The notes beneath the pieces were generated by a model. It ran no database searches. It saw nothing but the letters and a program-made list of their open reading frames with translations, and was not told the DNA's origin. A stretch of DNA of 31,667 nt from Armatimonadota bacterium (GTDB taxonomy: Bacteria; Armatimonadota; Fimbriimonadia; Fimbriimonadales; Fimbriimonadaceae): positions 1-31,667 of the forward strand of contig JAEVZK010000061.1 in the NCBI GenBank assembly GCA_023392285.1. Direction: 5' to 3'. Positions 7,349 through 14,927 of this stretch are shown piece by piece (position 1 is the first letter of the stretch; each line of letters starts with the position of its first letter). A program made the position numbers and the translations under genes.

Positions 7349-8509
7349 TTAGCCGGCGATTATTTCCACGTTGGCTCGGGGAACGGTTACCTCTTCACCC
7401 GTTTTGTCCAGCTTCGCGCGAAGGACACGAACTTCGGTGCCCGAGTCAACCACCACTAGCTGCGCGGGGAGGGCAGTGACCTTTCCGAGCATGCCAAAAT
7501 AAGGTTCTCGGATGACGCGAATGGGCGTGCCTTCCTTCAGCTCCGACAATTGCTTATCGGGTGCGCCGACAGCCGCGCCTGAAGCGATTGGCACGATGAT
7601 TTCAGGTCGTATAACGCCCGCTCGAATTTGGGTCGCACCGTTGATGCTGGCGCTTTGCCCTTCAAGAGATTTGAGAAGATCGAACGTCCGCTGAGCCATT
7701 TGCAAGTGGCCGAAGCCTTCGGTAACCAACAGGGTGAGGGTGATATTCTCCTGACCGGTAATGGCGACGCCGATATCGTAGCCGAGGAATTTGGTGAGAT
7801 CGCTATCGCGAACTCCACCGGCGACCAGTCCGGTCACTCCGAATTCGACCGCCTTCTCGATCGCTTCAAGGGTCACCCCCGAGCCACCAATCAGGATTTT
7901 GCCTTTGTCAGCGGCGGAGATGTGCTTGCCATCGATCGTCTCTTCGATATTCGAAACCGCGCACCGAATCTCGCCCTGTCGCTCTCCACCCACGCCGAAA
8001 ATGCCTTGGACCATTGCACAGCGGGTTTCGACGATTGCTCCCTCGTCCGGAATAACGCTCGCCACATGTCCCTTGATGTAGGCCTCCACATCGACGGGTA
8101 TTCCCGGCTCCCTTACATAGGCGCTTCCTGTGACGTCGGAAAAGCTTTCTACGATCCCAGTAAAGTCGGACTTGACCTCAGTCTTGAACAGCTTGCCGAA
8201 TAGACCCTTTGTTTCCGCGACGACTTGGCCAGCTTCGACGCGGTCGCCATCGTTCAGTCTAAAGAGGGCCTTAGCGTCCTTGGGCTCAACCCCAAGTTTC
8301 TCCGACAGTTTGATGGTCTGCAAATTTCCTTGCAGAATGGCCCGGGCCACCACCGTGTCATATTCGACTTGGTCCCCTTCCTTTACGAGCACCTCGCCCT
8401 TGATGGGCAGGCGTCGCGTTCTACGAATGGTGATATCAGAACTGACCGTTAAACCTGGCGTATATGCGCTTCCCAATCTCTTAAATCCTTTCGGCGCGCC
8501 TCTTCGCAC
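7349..8509 (-). CDS. Conserved unknown protein with tandem barrel-sandwich (lipoyl-like) and KOW-like segments
   Basis: I cannot name this 386-aa protein. The N-terminal half has two segments resembling biotinyl/lipoyl-type barrels without the modified lysine: GEVLVKEGDQVEYDTVVARA (about residues 38-57) and LNDGDRVEAGQVVAETKGLF (about 87-106). The middle is Gly-rich alpha/beta (GKILIGGSGVTLEAIEKAVEFGVTGLVAGGV). The end has a KOW/SH3-like part: EGTPIRVIREPYFGMLGKVTALP then VRVLRAKLDKTGEEVTVPRANVEII. Such N-terminal barrels occur in RnfC/NqrA-type subunits, and the neighbouring ferredoxin-NADP reductase makes a redox link conceivable, but this is speculation. The GTG start lacks a strong ribosome site. 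It lies 28 bp after the reductase gene on the same strand. Confidence 0.8.
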   Translation of the reverse strand: MRRGAPKGFKRLGSAYTPGLTVSSDITIRRTRRLPIKGEVLVKEGDQVEYDTVVARAILQGNLQTIKLSEKLGVEPKDAKALFRLNDGDRVEAGQVVAETKGLFGKLFKTEVKSDFTGIVESFSDVTGSAYVREPGIPVDVEAYIKGHVASVIPDEGAIVETRCAMVQGIFGVGGERQGEIRCAVSNIEETIDGKHISAADKGKILIGGSGVTLEAIEKAVEFGVTGLVAGGVRDSDLTKFLGYDIGVAITGQENITLTLLVTEGFGHLQMAQRTFDLLKSLEGQSASINGATQIRAGVIRPEIIVPIASGAAVGAPDKQLSELKEGTPIRVIREPYFGMLGKVTALPAQLVVVDSGTEVRVLRAKLDKTGEEVTVPRANVEIIAG

Positions 8510-8537
8510 GTCCGGCCCGTGATTTTACTTCAAGCGG

Positions 8538-9536
8538 TTAACTGGTCGTGGGTAGATCCATGTCAGAGCTGTGGCCGGGAAACAGCTTCGCGGATGGATC
8601 GATGTAGGTCTTCGCCCAGCAAACGGCTGAAGTGGCTTCCCCAACTCCGGTGGCAATGAGCTTCAACTTGCCCGGAAATGTGCAGACATCGCCCACCGCG
8701 AAGATTCCCTTCAGATTCGTTTCATATCGCTGGTCGACGACGATCTGATTCTTTTCGATGTTCAGGCCCCATTCCTTGAGAGGGCCGAGCGACGACTTGA
8801 ATCCGACGTTGACAATCACCGCGTCCGTATCCAGCCGTTCCTGCTCCTTCGACTGTGAATTTTCAATGGTGACCCCCGAAATCGAGTCAAGACCATGAAG
8901 TTGCTTGATCGTCGACCACAGCTTCATACTCACTCGGCTCGCCTTAACTTTTTTAATGGAATCTTCGTGAGCGCGGAACTGATCGCGACGATGGACGAGC
9001 GTGATGGCCTTGGCGATGGGTTCAAGGTTAAGGCACCAGTCAAAGGCGCTGTCGCCGCCCCCGACGATGACCAAATTTTTATCTGCGAAGGCCGCCTTAT
9101 CGCGCACCCCGTAGTGGATGCCTTTACCTTCAAAAACGTCCTCATTTTCGACACCGATCTTCGTGGGTGAAAAGGCTCCAGCTCCAGCCGAAATGATGAT
9201 CGTCGAAGTAGGCAGTTCATCTCCGGATGCCGTGTGGATTACGTAGCCGTTGTCGGTTGTTTCTAGCGTCTGTGCGGTTTGCTCAAGTTGCAAATCAGGG
9301 CCGAACTGGGTGCCTTGTTGAGCCAATTCTCGCGCCAGATCCTTGGCGAGGATCTTGGGAAATCCTGGCATGTCATAGACATACTTCTCCGGGTAAAGCG
9401 CCAACAACTGTCCTCCGAGGTCGGGAAGGGAATCGACGATTCTCACCGACATTCCCCGCAACCCGGCATAAAATGACGCGAACAGGCCAACCGGCCCGCC
9501 GCCAACGATGGTGACATCTACGGAGCTTTTTCTCAT
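8538..9536 (-). CDS. Thioredoxin-reductase-like ferredoxin-NADP(+) reductase
   Basis: This flavoenzyme of about 332 aa moves electrons between NADPH and ferredoxin. The FAD site is VTIVGGGPVGLFASFYAG at the N terminus, followed by LGGQLLALYPEKYVYDMPGF, a signature of the YumC-type group. The NADP site is NLVIVGGGDSAFDW, and the C-terminal FAD motif is GIFAVGDVC. The redox CxxC of true thioredoxin reductase is absent, which supports ferredoxin as partner. I chose ATG 9536 because MRKSSVDVT begins just before the FAD motif; a GTG at 9572 would add 12 residues. Neither start has a strong ribosome site. It is the first gene of the minus-strand run down to 6024 and is divergent from the TPR gene. 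Confidence 0.9.
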   Translation of the reverse strand: MRKSSVDVTIVGGGPVGLFASFYAGLRGMSVRIVDSLPDLGGQLLALYPEKYVYDMPGFPKILAKDLARELAQQGTQFGPDLQLEQTAQTLETTDNGYVIHTASGDELPTSTIIISAGAGAFSPTKIGVENEDVFEGKGIHYGVRDKAAFADKNLVIVGGGDSAFDWCLNLEPIAKAITLVHRRDQFRAHEDSIKKVKASRVSMKLWSTIKQLHGLDSISGVTIENSQSKEQERLDTDAVIVNVGFKSSLGPLKEWGLNIEKNQIVVDQRYETNLKGIFAVGDVCTFPGKLKLIATGVGEATSAVCWAKTYIDPSAKLFPGHSSDMDLPTTS

Positions 9537-9599
9537 TTTTGTGGAGGGATTTAAAGCGTACCTGCGCCCCACCTTGACCTACCGGTAAACTGCTCCCTT

Positions 9600-11456
9600 A
9601 TGAGAATCGCCGTACTCCCATTCAGCGCTCACGAGAGCACGCAACCCGCTTTCGGAAGGCAATTCGCTGCCTTCGTCAGCGACCAAATCAGGATGGTGGG
9701 TCAGCAAGATCCGTCCCAAGAGATCGAGATCAACACCGTCAGCTATCTGGCTCAACAGGACGCTCCAGATGGACCGCGCATGGGCTTTGTCAACCTGGGT
9801 GATTCTATGCTCGACGACCAACAGGTTCAAGAACTCGCGGGTCAGGCTTCGGTGAGCTTGGTGATGGATGGGGCCGTCAAGCAGGTTGAAGACAACTTCG
9901 ATCTGACCGTTCGGTACCATCCGTTTACGGAAGATGGACCTGGCGAGCCGCAGCAAGACGAATATCACTTCACGAAGGCCGACATTTTTCGCACCCTGCA
10001 TCAGGTGGTGAAAAAGTTGGCGGAGCACGCCGGGATTTCGCTTCCAGAATCACTGTCGGGCGACTCGATGGAGTTTGGCACCGACAACCCAGATGCCTTC
10101 CTCAACTTCCTGCTGGGCTACGACGCTCTCACCTATATCCAGCAGGCGCAGGGTCGGGTGGTCCAAGAATTCTCCCCTCAAGGAGCTTTCGATGCCTTGG
10201 TAAAAGCGGTGGAAGAAGACTCCGATTTCGTGGCTCCTTACGAAGTCTCGGTCGAACTCGCCCGGGCTTGCGCTCACTTCCGAATCGGCACCTTCGATAT
10301 TCTGCGCGAGGCGCTGGAGAAAATCTCCAAAATCGTGCCGGATGAGTATCGGGCCTACTTTGGACTGGGTGAGATTCACGCGGCGGTCAACGACCATTCC
10401 AAAGCGGCAGAATATTACGAGAAAGCAGTCAACCTAGCCCCCGAAGAGCCTTCGCTGCTGACTCGCCTCGGTTTAGCTCAAATGCAAAGCGGCATGCCGG
10501 TAAATGCCGAAAGGAACTTCCGGAAGGCCCTCGAGATGGAGGGCGACGATAAGCCGAGCGCGGACTATCTGGCGGGAGTGCTGCAACAAACCGGACGCGA
10601 GCACGAGGTGCCAGCCATCTGGAAGCCGATCGTGGAAGCGAATCCGCAGAATGCTCAGGCGCAGGCCAAATACGCGATCTCTCTCATTCAGGCTGGTAAG
10701 ACGGACGAGGGCGAGAAGGCCTTCGACGACGCTCTCGAAGTTGTGGAGGACAACGCCATTGTGAAGCGGTATTACGCTCCTTACTTGGCGCAGAAGGGTG
10801 ATCTGGATCGCTCCATGGATTTTTATGAAGATTGCCTCGATCTCGCGCCGACGGACGTGCAACTGCTCATCGAGTATGCGAACACTCTCAAGCAAGCCGG
10901 TCGTGACTTCGAAATTCCAAAGGTCTTGAGAGATGTCCTTCAGGCAAATCCAGATCCAAACACCCGCGCACAGACGCTCGCTTGGCTGATCGAGCTAGAG
11001 CAGCCGAAGCGCGTCGAGTCGGTTCAGCTTGCAGAGAAGAAGATGAACGACGGCGACTTTGTGGGCGCGGTAAGAGATTTGAAGCCCCTCCGCAACTGGC
11101 TGGCTGATTACTGGAAGTTGTGGGCGCTGTTGAGTGCAGCTTACAACCGTTTGGATCAGCCGGAGGAAGCGGAGAACGCCGCGAAGAAGTTGCTGGAACT
11201 GTTCCCAGGCTGTGAGCCGGCTTACGGTGAATTGGTGCAGGCGCTGAGCGCCCAAGATCGGAGTGAAGAAGCCTATCAGATGATGCGCTACGCCGCGATG
11301 AACATGCCGGGCGCACTTGGTGTTCACATCAATCTGGCCATCGCAGCGAAGAGCGCGGGTCACGTCGAAGAGGCTCGATCGCTGGCTCGCCAGATTCGGG
11401 AAGCGGTCGGCCCGAACGAAGAGCTTGCGCCGTTGTTGAATGACTTGGAGTCTTAA
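9600..11456 (+). CDS. TPR-repeat protein with TolB-like N-terminal domain
   Basis: The 618-aa protein starts with a TolB/FlgO-like alpha/beta segment (MRIAVLPFSAHESTQ, residues 1-130). That domain is common in TPR signalling proteins and is usually a protein-protein module. From about residue 215 to the end it is an array of tetratricopeptide repeats, for example AYFGLGEIHAAVNDHSKAAE and PSLLTRLGLAQMQSGMPVNA. There is no signal peptide or membrane segment, so it is a cytoplasmic scaffold of unknown partners. No Shine-Dalgarno sequence is visible before the ATG. A TAAACT hexamer ends 8 nt upstream, so a leaderless mRNA is possible. The HTTM gene pair follows on the same strand. Confidence 0.8.
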   Translation: MRIAVLPFSAHESTQPAFGRQFAAFVSDQIRMVGQQDPSQEIEINTVSYLAQQDAPDGPRMGFVNLGDSMLDDQQVQELAGQASVSLVMDGAVKQVEDNFDLTVRYHPFTEDGPGEPQQDEYHFTKADIFRTLHQVVKKLAEHAGISLPESLSGDSMEFGTDNPDAFLNFLLGYDALTYIQQAQGRVVQEFSPQGAFDALVKAVEEDSDFVAPYEVSVELARACAHFRIGTFDILREALEKISKIVPDEYRAYFGLGEIHAAVNDHSKAAEYYEKAVNLAPEEPSLLTRLGLAQMQSGMPVNAERNFRKALEMEGDDKPSADYLAGVLQQTGREHEVPAIWKPIVEANPQNAQAQAKYAISLIQAGKTDEGEKAFDDALEVVEDNAIVKRYYAPYLAQKGDLDRSMDFYEDCLDLAPTDVQLLIEYANTLKQAGRDFEIPKVLRDVLQANPDPNTRAQTLAWLIELEQPKRVESVQLAEKKMNDGDFVGAVRDLKPLRNWLADYWKLWALLSAAYNRLDQPEEAENAAKKLLELFPGCEPAYGELVQALSAQDRSEEAYQMMRYAAMNMPGALGVHINLAIAAKSAGHVEEARSLARQIREAVGPNEELAPLLNDLES

Positions 11457-11468
11457 GAGATAATGACG

Positions 11469-11488
11469 GTCCGGCGTCTCCGCCGGAC
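11469..11488. repeat. Perfect intercistronic stem-loop (8-bp stem)
   Basis: GTCCGGCG (11469-11476) and CGCCGGAC (11481-11488) form a perfect 8-bp GC-rich stem with a TCTC loop. It sits between the TPR gene and the next start codon. No T-run follows on the plus strand, so it is not a standard terminator. It resembles REP-type palindromes or a processing/stability element, but I saw only one copy in the window. Confidence 0.6.
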
Positions 11489-11499
11489 TAGGGCAAGGA

Positions 11500-12210
11500 A
11501 TGCGTAAGAACGAGTCGTCGCCCGCTCCTCAAAAGCGAAACGCGCCCTTATGGGTGAAGTTTTTTGTGCCGCTGCACATTCTGGCGATTACCGCTTGGGC
11601 TTTGCCGTTCGCGCCAGATCAGTTCATGCCTTTTAAGCACGCGGTCAAGAAGGGTGACGGATTTGTAGTCGTGCATGACGATCCCCGGGTGCCACTGCAT
11701 ATTCGCACGGACAACGTATCAAATTTCTTTCGATCATCCTCACAATATTTTGCTAACGAGCCGCTTGTGCTCAACGAGCTGTATGGAAAGGATTCGATCC
11801 TGAAGTTTTATCTCCTGACGACCGGATTTTGGCAATATTGGGATATGTTCAGCCCAAATCCGGCGAACACCGATGCTTACTGCGACGCAATCGTCACCTA
11901 TAAAGATGGATCGACGAAGCCGTTCCTCTATCCTCGCATCCACGATCTTTCGATCCCCATGAAATATCTTAAAGAGCGGTATCGAAAATATTTCGAAAGA
12001 GCAGGGAGTTCTCGCTTTAGTTACACGTGGCCCTATTTTGCGCAGCGCATCGCGCGGCTTAGCAATGATTCCCCCAATAATCCGCCCACGGAGATTCGTC
12101 TGCACATTCATAAGCACATCATTGCCCCGCCAGGTCAGCCGGAGAATGTGGGCTACTCGGACGAAGAATATTATCGCTACCAAGTGACGCCGAAGGACTT
12201 ATCCGAGTAA
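11500..12210 (+). CDS. One-helix membrane protein, partner of the HTTM protein (SdpA-like arrangement)
   Basis: This 236-aa protein has one N-terminal hydrophobic segment (about residues 18-36, VKFFVPLHILAITAWALPF) after a basic tail. An extracytoplasmic domain follows with the striking motif FWQYWDMFSPNPANTD (about residues 107-122). A Trp/Phe-rich W-x-M/L-F-S/T-P motif after a single helix is typical of short proteins encoded directly before HTTM (gamma-carboxylase-like) proteins; Bacillus SdpA, before SdpB, has a comparable layout. The HTTM gene begins 2 bp after this stop. The two products probably form a membrane complex; the reaction is unknown. AAGGA lies unusually close to the ATG. 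Confidence 0.75.
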   Translation: MRKNESSPAPQKRNAPLWVKFFVPLHILAITAWALPFAPDQFMPFKHAVKKGDGFVVVHDDPRVPLHIRTDNVSNFFRSSSQYFANEPLVLNELYGKDSILKFYLLTTGFWQYWDMFSPNPANTDAYCDAIVTYKDGSTKPFLYPRIHDLSIPMKYLKERYRKYFERAGSSRFSYTWPYFAQRIARLSNDSPNNPPTEIRLHIHKHIIAPPGQPENVGYSDEEYYRYQVTPKDLSE

Positions 12211-12212
12211 CG

Positions 12213-13514
12213 ATGAGGAGCAAGTTCGCAGAGGATGTTCAGAGTTGGCTGAAGCGCGTCGACAACTACTGGTTTGGCCACGGGTCGCCGACCACGATGG
12301 GACTTTTCAGAATTTTGATGGGATCGCTGATCTTCATCAACTTCGCGATGATCTCGGTGGACTTCAACGCTTGGTTCAGCGAGAAGGGCTTTACCCCCCA
12401 GGCGGTCACGAACCAATTTCAGCCACCCGTGCCGCTCTCGTTCAACTTCTTTGGCTACGACATCTATCGTCCCGACATCAGCATCCCGAGAGTAAATCTT
12501 CTTAGTAACGTTTACAACGATCACATTACGCTCGCGTTCTACATCGGCGTAATGGTGTTCGCGCTGATGACCGCACTCGGGTTGTGGACCCGATTCAGTT
12601 CGATCGCGTTAGCCGTTGGCGTTGTGAGTCTCCACCATCGCAACGGTTTGATTCTTCATGGCGGCGATACGATTCTGCGCGTGTCCTGCTTGTACATCGC
12701 CATGGCTCCATCAGGTGCGGCTTGCAGCTTAGATAGGTTGATTGGCCTCTGGCGGGGAAAGATTCAGCCCGGGCCGGTTCGAACGTCGATGTGGGTGCAG
12801 AGACTCCTCGCCTACAACGTCGCTCTCGTCTACTTCACAACCTTCTGGCATAAATTCGGCTTCGGCAACCAGTGGCGAAACCTTACTGCGACTTGGTATC
12901 CCGCCCGGTTGAACGAGTTCACCCGCTTCCCCGTTCCCTCGTTTGTCAACAACCTTCCAGTCGTCTATTTCACCACCGGTATGACGCTTGTGACCGAACT
13001 GGCGCTCGGCACGCTGGTCTTCTATCGGCCGCTCCGGAAATATGTCCTGCTCGCGGGTCTCCTGATGCACGGCTTCATCGAATACTCGATGAACATCCCT
13101 CTGTTTTCATTCCTCATGGCGACCACGTACATTAGCTTTTTCGAAGGAGTCGAGGTGGAGTCTTGGGCAAAGAAACTCGGCGAGAGGCTGAGCCGTTTTC
13201 GAGCCACGATCTTCCTTCCCGTCGGCAAGCGTTTCAACGTAAATGCGGCGAATGCGATTGCTGCAACTGATCCCCTTGGATTGGTGACCTATGAGGAAGG
13301 CGATGCCACGTGGCGGGCGGTGAGCGGCGGGAAAGATGTCAAGCCATTTCGTGCGTCTCTTGCCCGATCGGTGGGGGCTTGGATCATCGGAACCGTGCCT
13401 TATCTTTGGAAGCGTCTTTTGACGGGGGCGCTTGAAGATGCGCCCGATGAACCGCAATCCACGAGTGAACATTTGGTGTCCAGAAAGAAGAAGCGAGTAA
13501 CGGGATCGACTTGA
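12213..13514 (+). CDS. HTTM-domain membrane protein (vitamin K-dependent gamma-carboxylase-like)
   Basis: This 433-aa multi-pass protein fits the HTTM family, the membrane part of gamma-glutamyl carboxylase and SdpB. Visible features are an N-terminal WFGHGSPTTMGLFRILMG helix, the conserved HHRNGLILHGGDTILR loop (about residues 143-158), NVALVYFTTFWHKFG, and later helices such as LVTELALGTLVFY and YVLLAGLLMHGFIEYSM. The lumenal beta domain of animal carboxylase is missing, so carboxylation should not be assumed. The C-terminal ~110 residues are soluble and end in a basic tail (SRKKKRV). It starts 2 bp after its one-helix partner, and its stop overlaps the TTG of the next gene, so the three genes are tightly coupled. 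Confidence 0.85.
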   Translation: MRSKFAEDVQSWLKRVDNYWFGHGSPTTMGLFRILMGSLIFINFAMISVDFNAWFSEKGFTPQAVTNQFQPPVPLSFNFFGYDIYRPDISIPRVNLLSNVYNDHITLAFYIGVMVFALMTALGLWTRFSSIALAVGVVSLHHRNGLILHGGDTILRVSCLYIAMAPSGAACSLDRLIGLWRGKIQPGPVRTSMWVQRLLAYNVALVYFTTFWHKFGFGNQWRNLTATWYPARLNEFTRFPVPSFVNNLPVVYFTTGMTLVTELALGTLVFYRPLRKYVLLAGLLMHGFIEYSMNIPLFSFLMATTYISFFEGVEVESWAKKLGERLSRFRATIFLPVGKRFNVNAANAIAATDPLGLVTYEEGDATWRAVSGGKDVKPFRASLARSVGAWIIGTVPYLWKRLLTGALEDAPDEPQSTSEHLVSRKKKRVTGST

Positions 13515-14338
13515 GAAACATCTTCAAATTTGCTCGTCCCAAGGGGCCCGGCTACGGTATTAGTAGTCATTACTACTTATCCCTTCTTGCAACGACTCCG
13601 GTCTTACCGCCAATTTTGAGCATCATCAATCCCACCGGAGAAGGTGGTGCGGTCGAAGGCTTTGGAGCGCCACTTTCCGACGAAGCTCCCATCGACGCAC
13701 TGAGCTTGCCGCTTTCCCGAGGCGGCTACGTGATAGCGTCAAAAGATAAGAAAACCGTGTTGAAACTGCTGATCTTCAGCAAAGACGAGGTTGGGTTCAA
13801 TCCCGAGGAAGTCGCGTTGCATTCTGCTTCACTGGGAGTCTCTGGCGAACTTCTGAACCGTATTCGGGCCACGTGGACGATTGGACAGATTCGCTTCGAA
13901 TCTCATGATGCGGATGTTGCCCCTTCTCTCGACTTTTGTGCGCAATTCTGCCTGCGTTTCGGACTGTTAGCGGGAGCGGCGATTGCTGATCCGCTGAGCG
14001 AACGTTATCTTATGCCGGAAAATTTGGGTCGGTTCTCCTCTAACGCTTCGTTTACTGCCGCTCCCGATTACATCGTTGTCAAGAGCGAGCAAGGCGTTCT
14101 GGAGACGCGTGGACTGCTTAAATTCGCCCTTCCTGAGCTTCGTATATCGGGTGTTCTGGCAGACGACCAGATGAAAGGACAGGCAATGCTGCTGACGGTC
14201 GCGCAGACAGTGCTGGACGGAGCCCCTCTGAAGGTAGGGGCCGTGCTTGGAGGCTTCCGAGTCCAACAAGCGGACAGCATGGGTCAGCTGCTGGAGCTGA
14301 TCCCGACGAAAGGTGATATGCACGCGGCCCTCTCTTAG
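13511..14338 (+). CDS. Unknown soluble protein coupled to the HTTM gene (275 aa)
   Basis: I do not recognise this protein with confidence. It has no signal or membrane segment. A stretch QGVLETRGLLKFALPELRIS (about residues 196-215) is faintly reminiscent of DUF4261-type proteins, which carry a TRGL-x-K-F-G-x-P-D/E-L pattern; this is a weak guess. The TTG start overlaps the stop of the HTTM gene (TTGA), which indicates translational coupling and supports both the start and the reality of the gene. At the 3' end its TAG stop shares bases with the stop of the convergent response-regulator gene (TTAG, 14335-14338). Confidence 0.7.
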   Translation: MRNIFKFARPKGPGYGISSHYYLSLLATTPVLPPILSIINPTGEGGAVEGFGAPLSDEAPIDALSLPLSRGGYVIASKDKKTVLKLLIFSKDEVGFNPEEVALHSASLGVSGELLNRIRATWTIGQIRFESHDADVAPSLDFCAQFCLRFGLLAGAAIADPLSERYLMPENLGRFSSNASFTAAPDYIVVKSEQGVLETRGLLKFALPELRISGVLADDQMKGQAMLLTVAQTVLDGAPLKVGAVLGGFRVQQADSMGQLLELIPTKGDMHAALS

Positions 14339-14757
14339 GAGGTGCGGTTCATAGAAAGCCAATACAAGCCGAGCTGGCGCACCGCATCGATAAACTCATC
14401 GAAATCAACAGGCTTTCGTATGTAGCTATTTGCCCCTAAGTTGTAGCTTTCGATAATATCGCGCTCTTCATCGGAGGACGTGAGAACAACGATTGGTAGT
14501 GCTCGCGTGCTCGATTCGTTTCGAATCCTCTGCAGAACTTCCAAGCCACTTACTTTTGGTAACTTCAAGTCGAGAAGGACGAGATCTGGCAAACGGTTGT
14601 GAGCCGCGTCTCCAAATAAAACATCTAAAGCTTCGGCTCCATCCCGAGCGACCCGAATAAGATTCGGCACGTCACTCTGGCGCATCGCGCGCAGCGTGAG
14701 CTGTTCGTCGTCGGCATTGTCCTCCACGAGAAGAATAGTCTTAGGTTCGGCTGCCAT
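14335..14757 (-). CDS. Stand-alone response-regulator receiver protein (Rcp1/CheY-like)
   Basis: A 140-aa single receiver domain without output domain. The acidic pair lies in LLVEDNADDEQ (Glu12, Asp13), the phosphorylated residue is Asp63 in LVLLDLKLPKVSG, the switch Thr is Thr93 in VVLTSSDEER, and the conserved Lys is Lys115 in YIRKPVDFDEF. The NADDEQLTLRA beginning and the length fit the Rcp1-type receivers that partner with phytochrome-like or hybrid histidine kinases. No kinase lies in the window, so the partner is elsewhere. A promoter (14809-14838) and a leader hairpin (14778-14795) precede it, and AAGGT precedes the ATG. Confidence 0.92.
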   Translation of the reverse strand: MAAEPKTILLVEDNADDEQLTLRAMRQSDVPNLIRVARDGAEALDVLFGDAAHNRLPDLVLLDLKLPKVSGLEVLQRIRNESSTRALPIVVLTSSDEERDIIESYNLGANSYIRKPVDFDEFIDAVRQLGLYWLSMNRTS

Positions 14758-14777
14758 TAATTACCTTTTAAAATTTG

Positions 14778-14795
14778 CGTCGAGAAGCCTCGACG
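14778..14795 (-). promoter_or_regulatory. Leader hairpin of the receiver gene
   Basis: CGTCGAG (14778-14784) pairs perfectly with CTCGACG (14789-14795) around a 4-nt loop. It should be transcribed in the 5' leader of the receiver gene, about 20 nt before the start codon, between the predicted transcription start (about 14802) and the AAGGT ribosome site. It may be a stabiliser or translational control element. No U-run supports attenuation. Confidence 0.45.
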
Positions 14796-14808
14796 TCTTT
14801 CTCAACCT

Positions 14809-14838
14809 ATTATCTCTGATTTGATGTATGTATGTGAA
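14809..14838 (-). promoter_or_regulatory. Predicted sigma70 promoter of the receiver gene
   Basis: On the minus strand TTCACA (14833-14838, five of six consensus bases) and GATAAT (14809-14814, five of six) are 18 bp apart. Transcription would start near 14802, giving a leader of about 45 nt. The rest of the 170-bp divergent region toward dxs holds a TCTACACGTG motif at 14852-14861 and a TATAGT hexamer at 14911-14916 upstream of dxs. I find no gene in it. Confidence 0.5.
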
Positions 14839-14851
14839 GACCACAAAAACA

Positions 14852-14861
14852 TCTACACGTG
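14852..14861 (+). promoter_or_regulatory. TCTACACGTG motif in the receiver/dxs divergent region
   Basis: This 10-mer is identical to 24671-24680 beside the start of the first cyclase gene. Its first nine bases recur at 1996-2004 over the lexA promoter. It lies 14 bp upstream of the predicted -35 box of the receiver gene, a normal activator or repressor position. A shared regulator is an inference from recurrence alone. Confidence 0.35.
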
Positions 14862-14927
14862 ACCGTAAATGGAAACTCACTCAGGCCCACGACGGTTAAT
14901 TATCGTAACTTATAGTAGGATACGTCA

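Noticed and set aside
7628..8203. A 191-codon open frame on the plus strand
   Set aside because: It is antisense to the 386-aa protein, whose domain-like structure and operon position are far better support.
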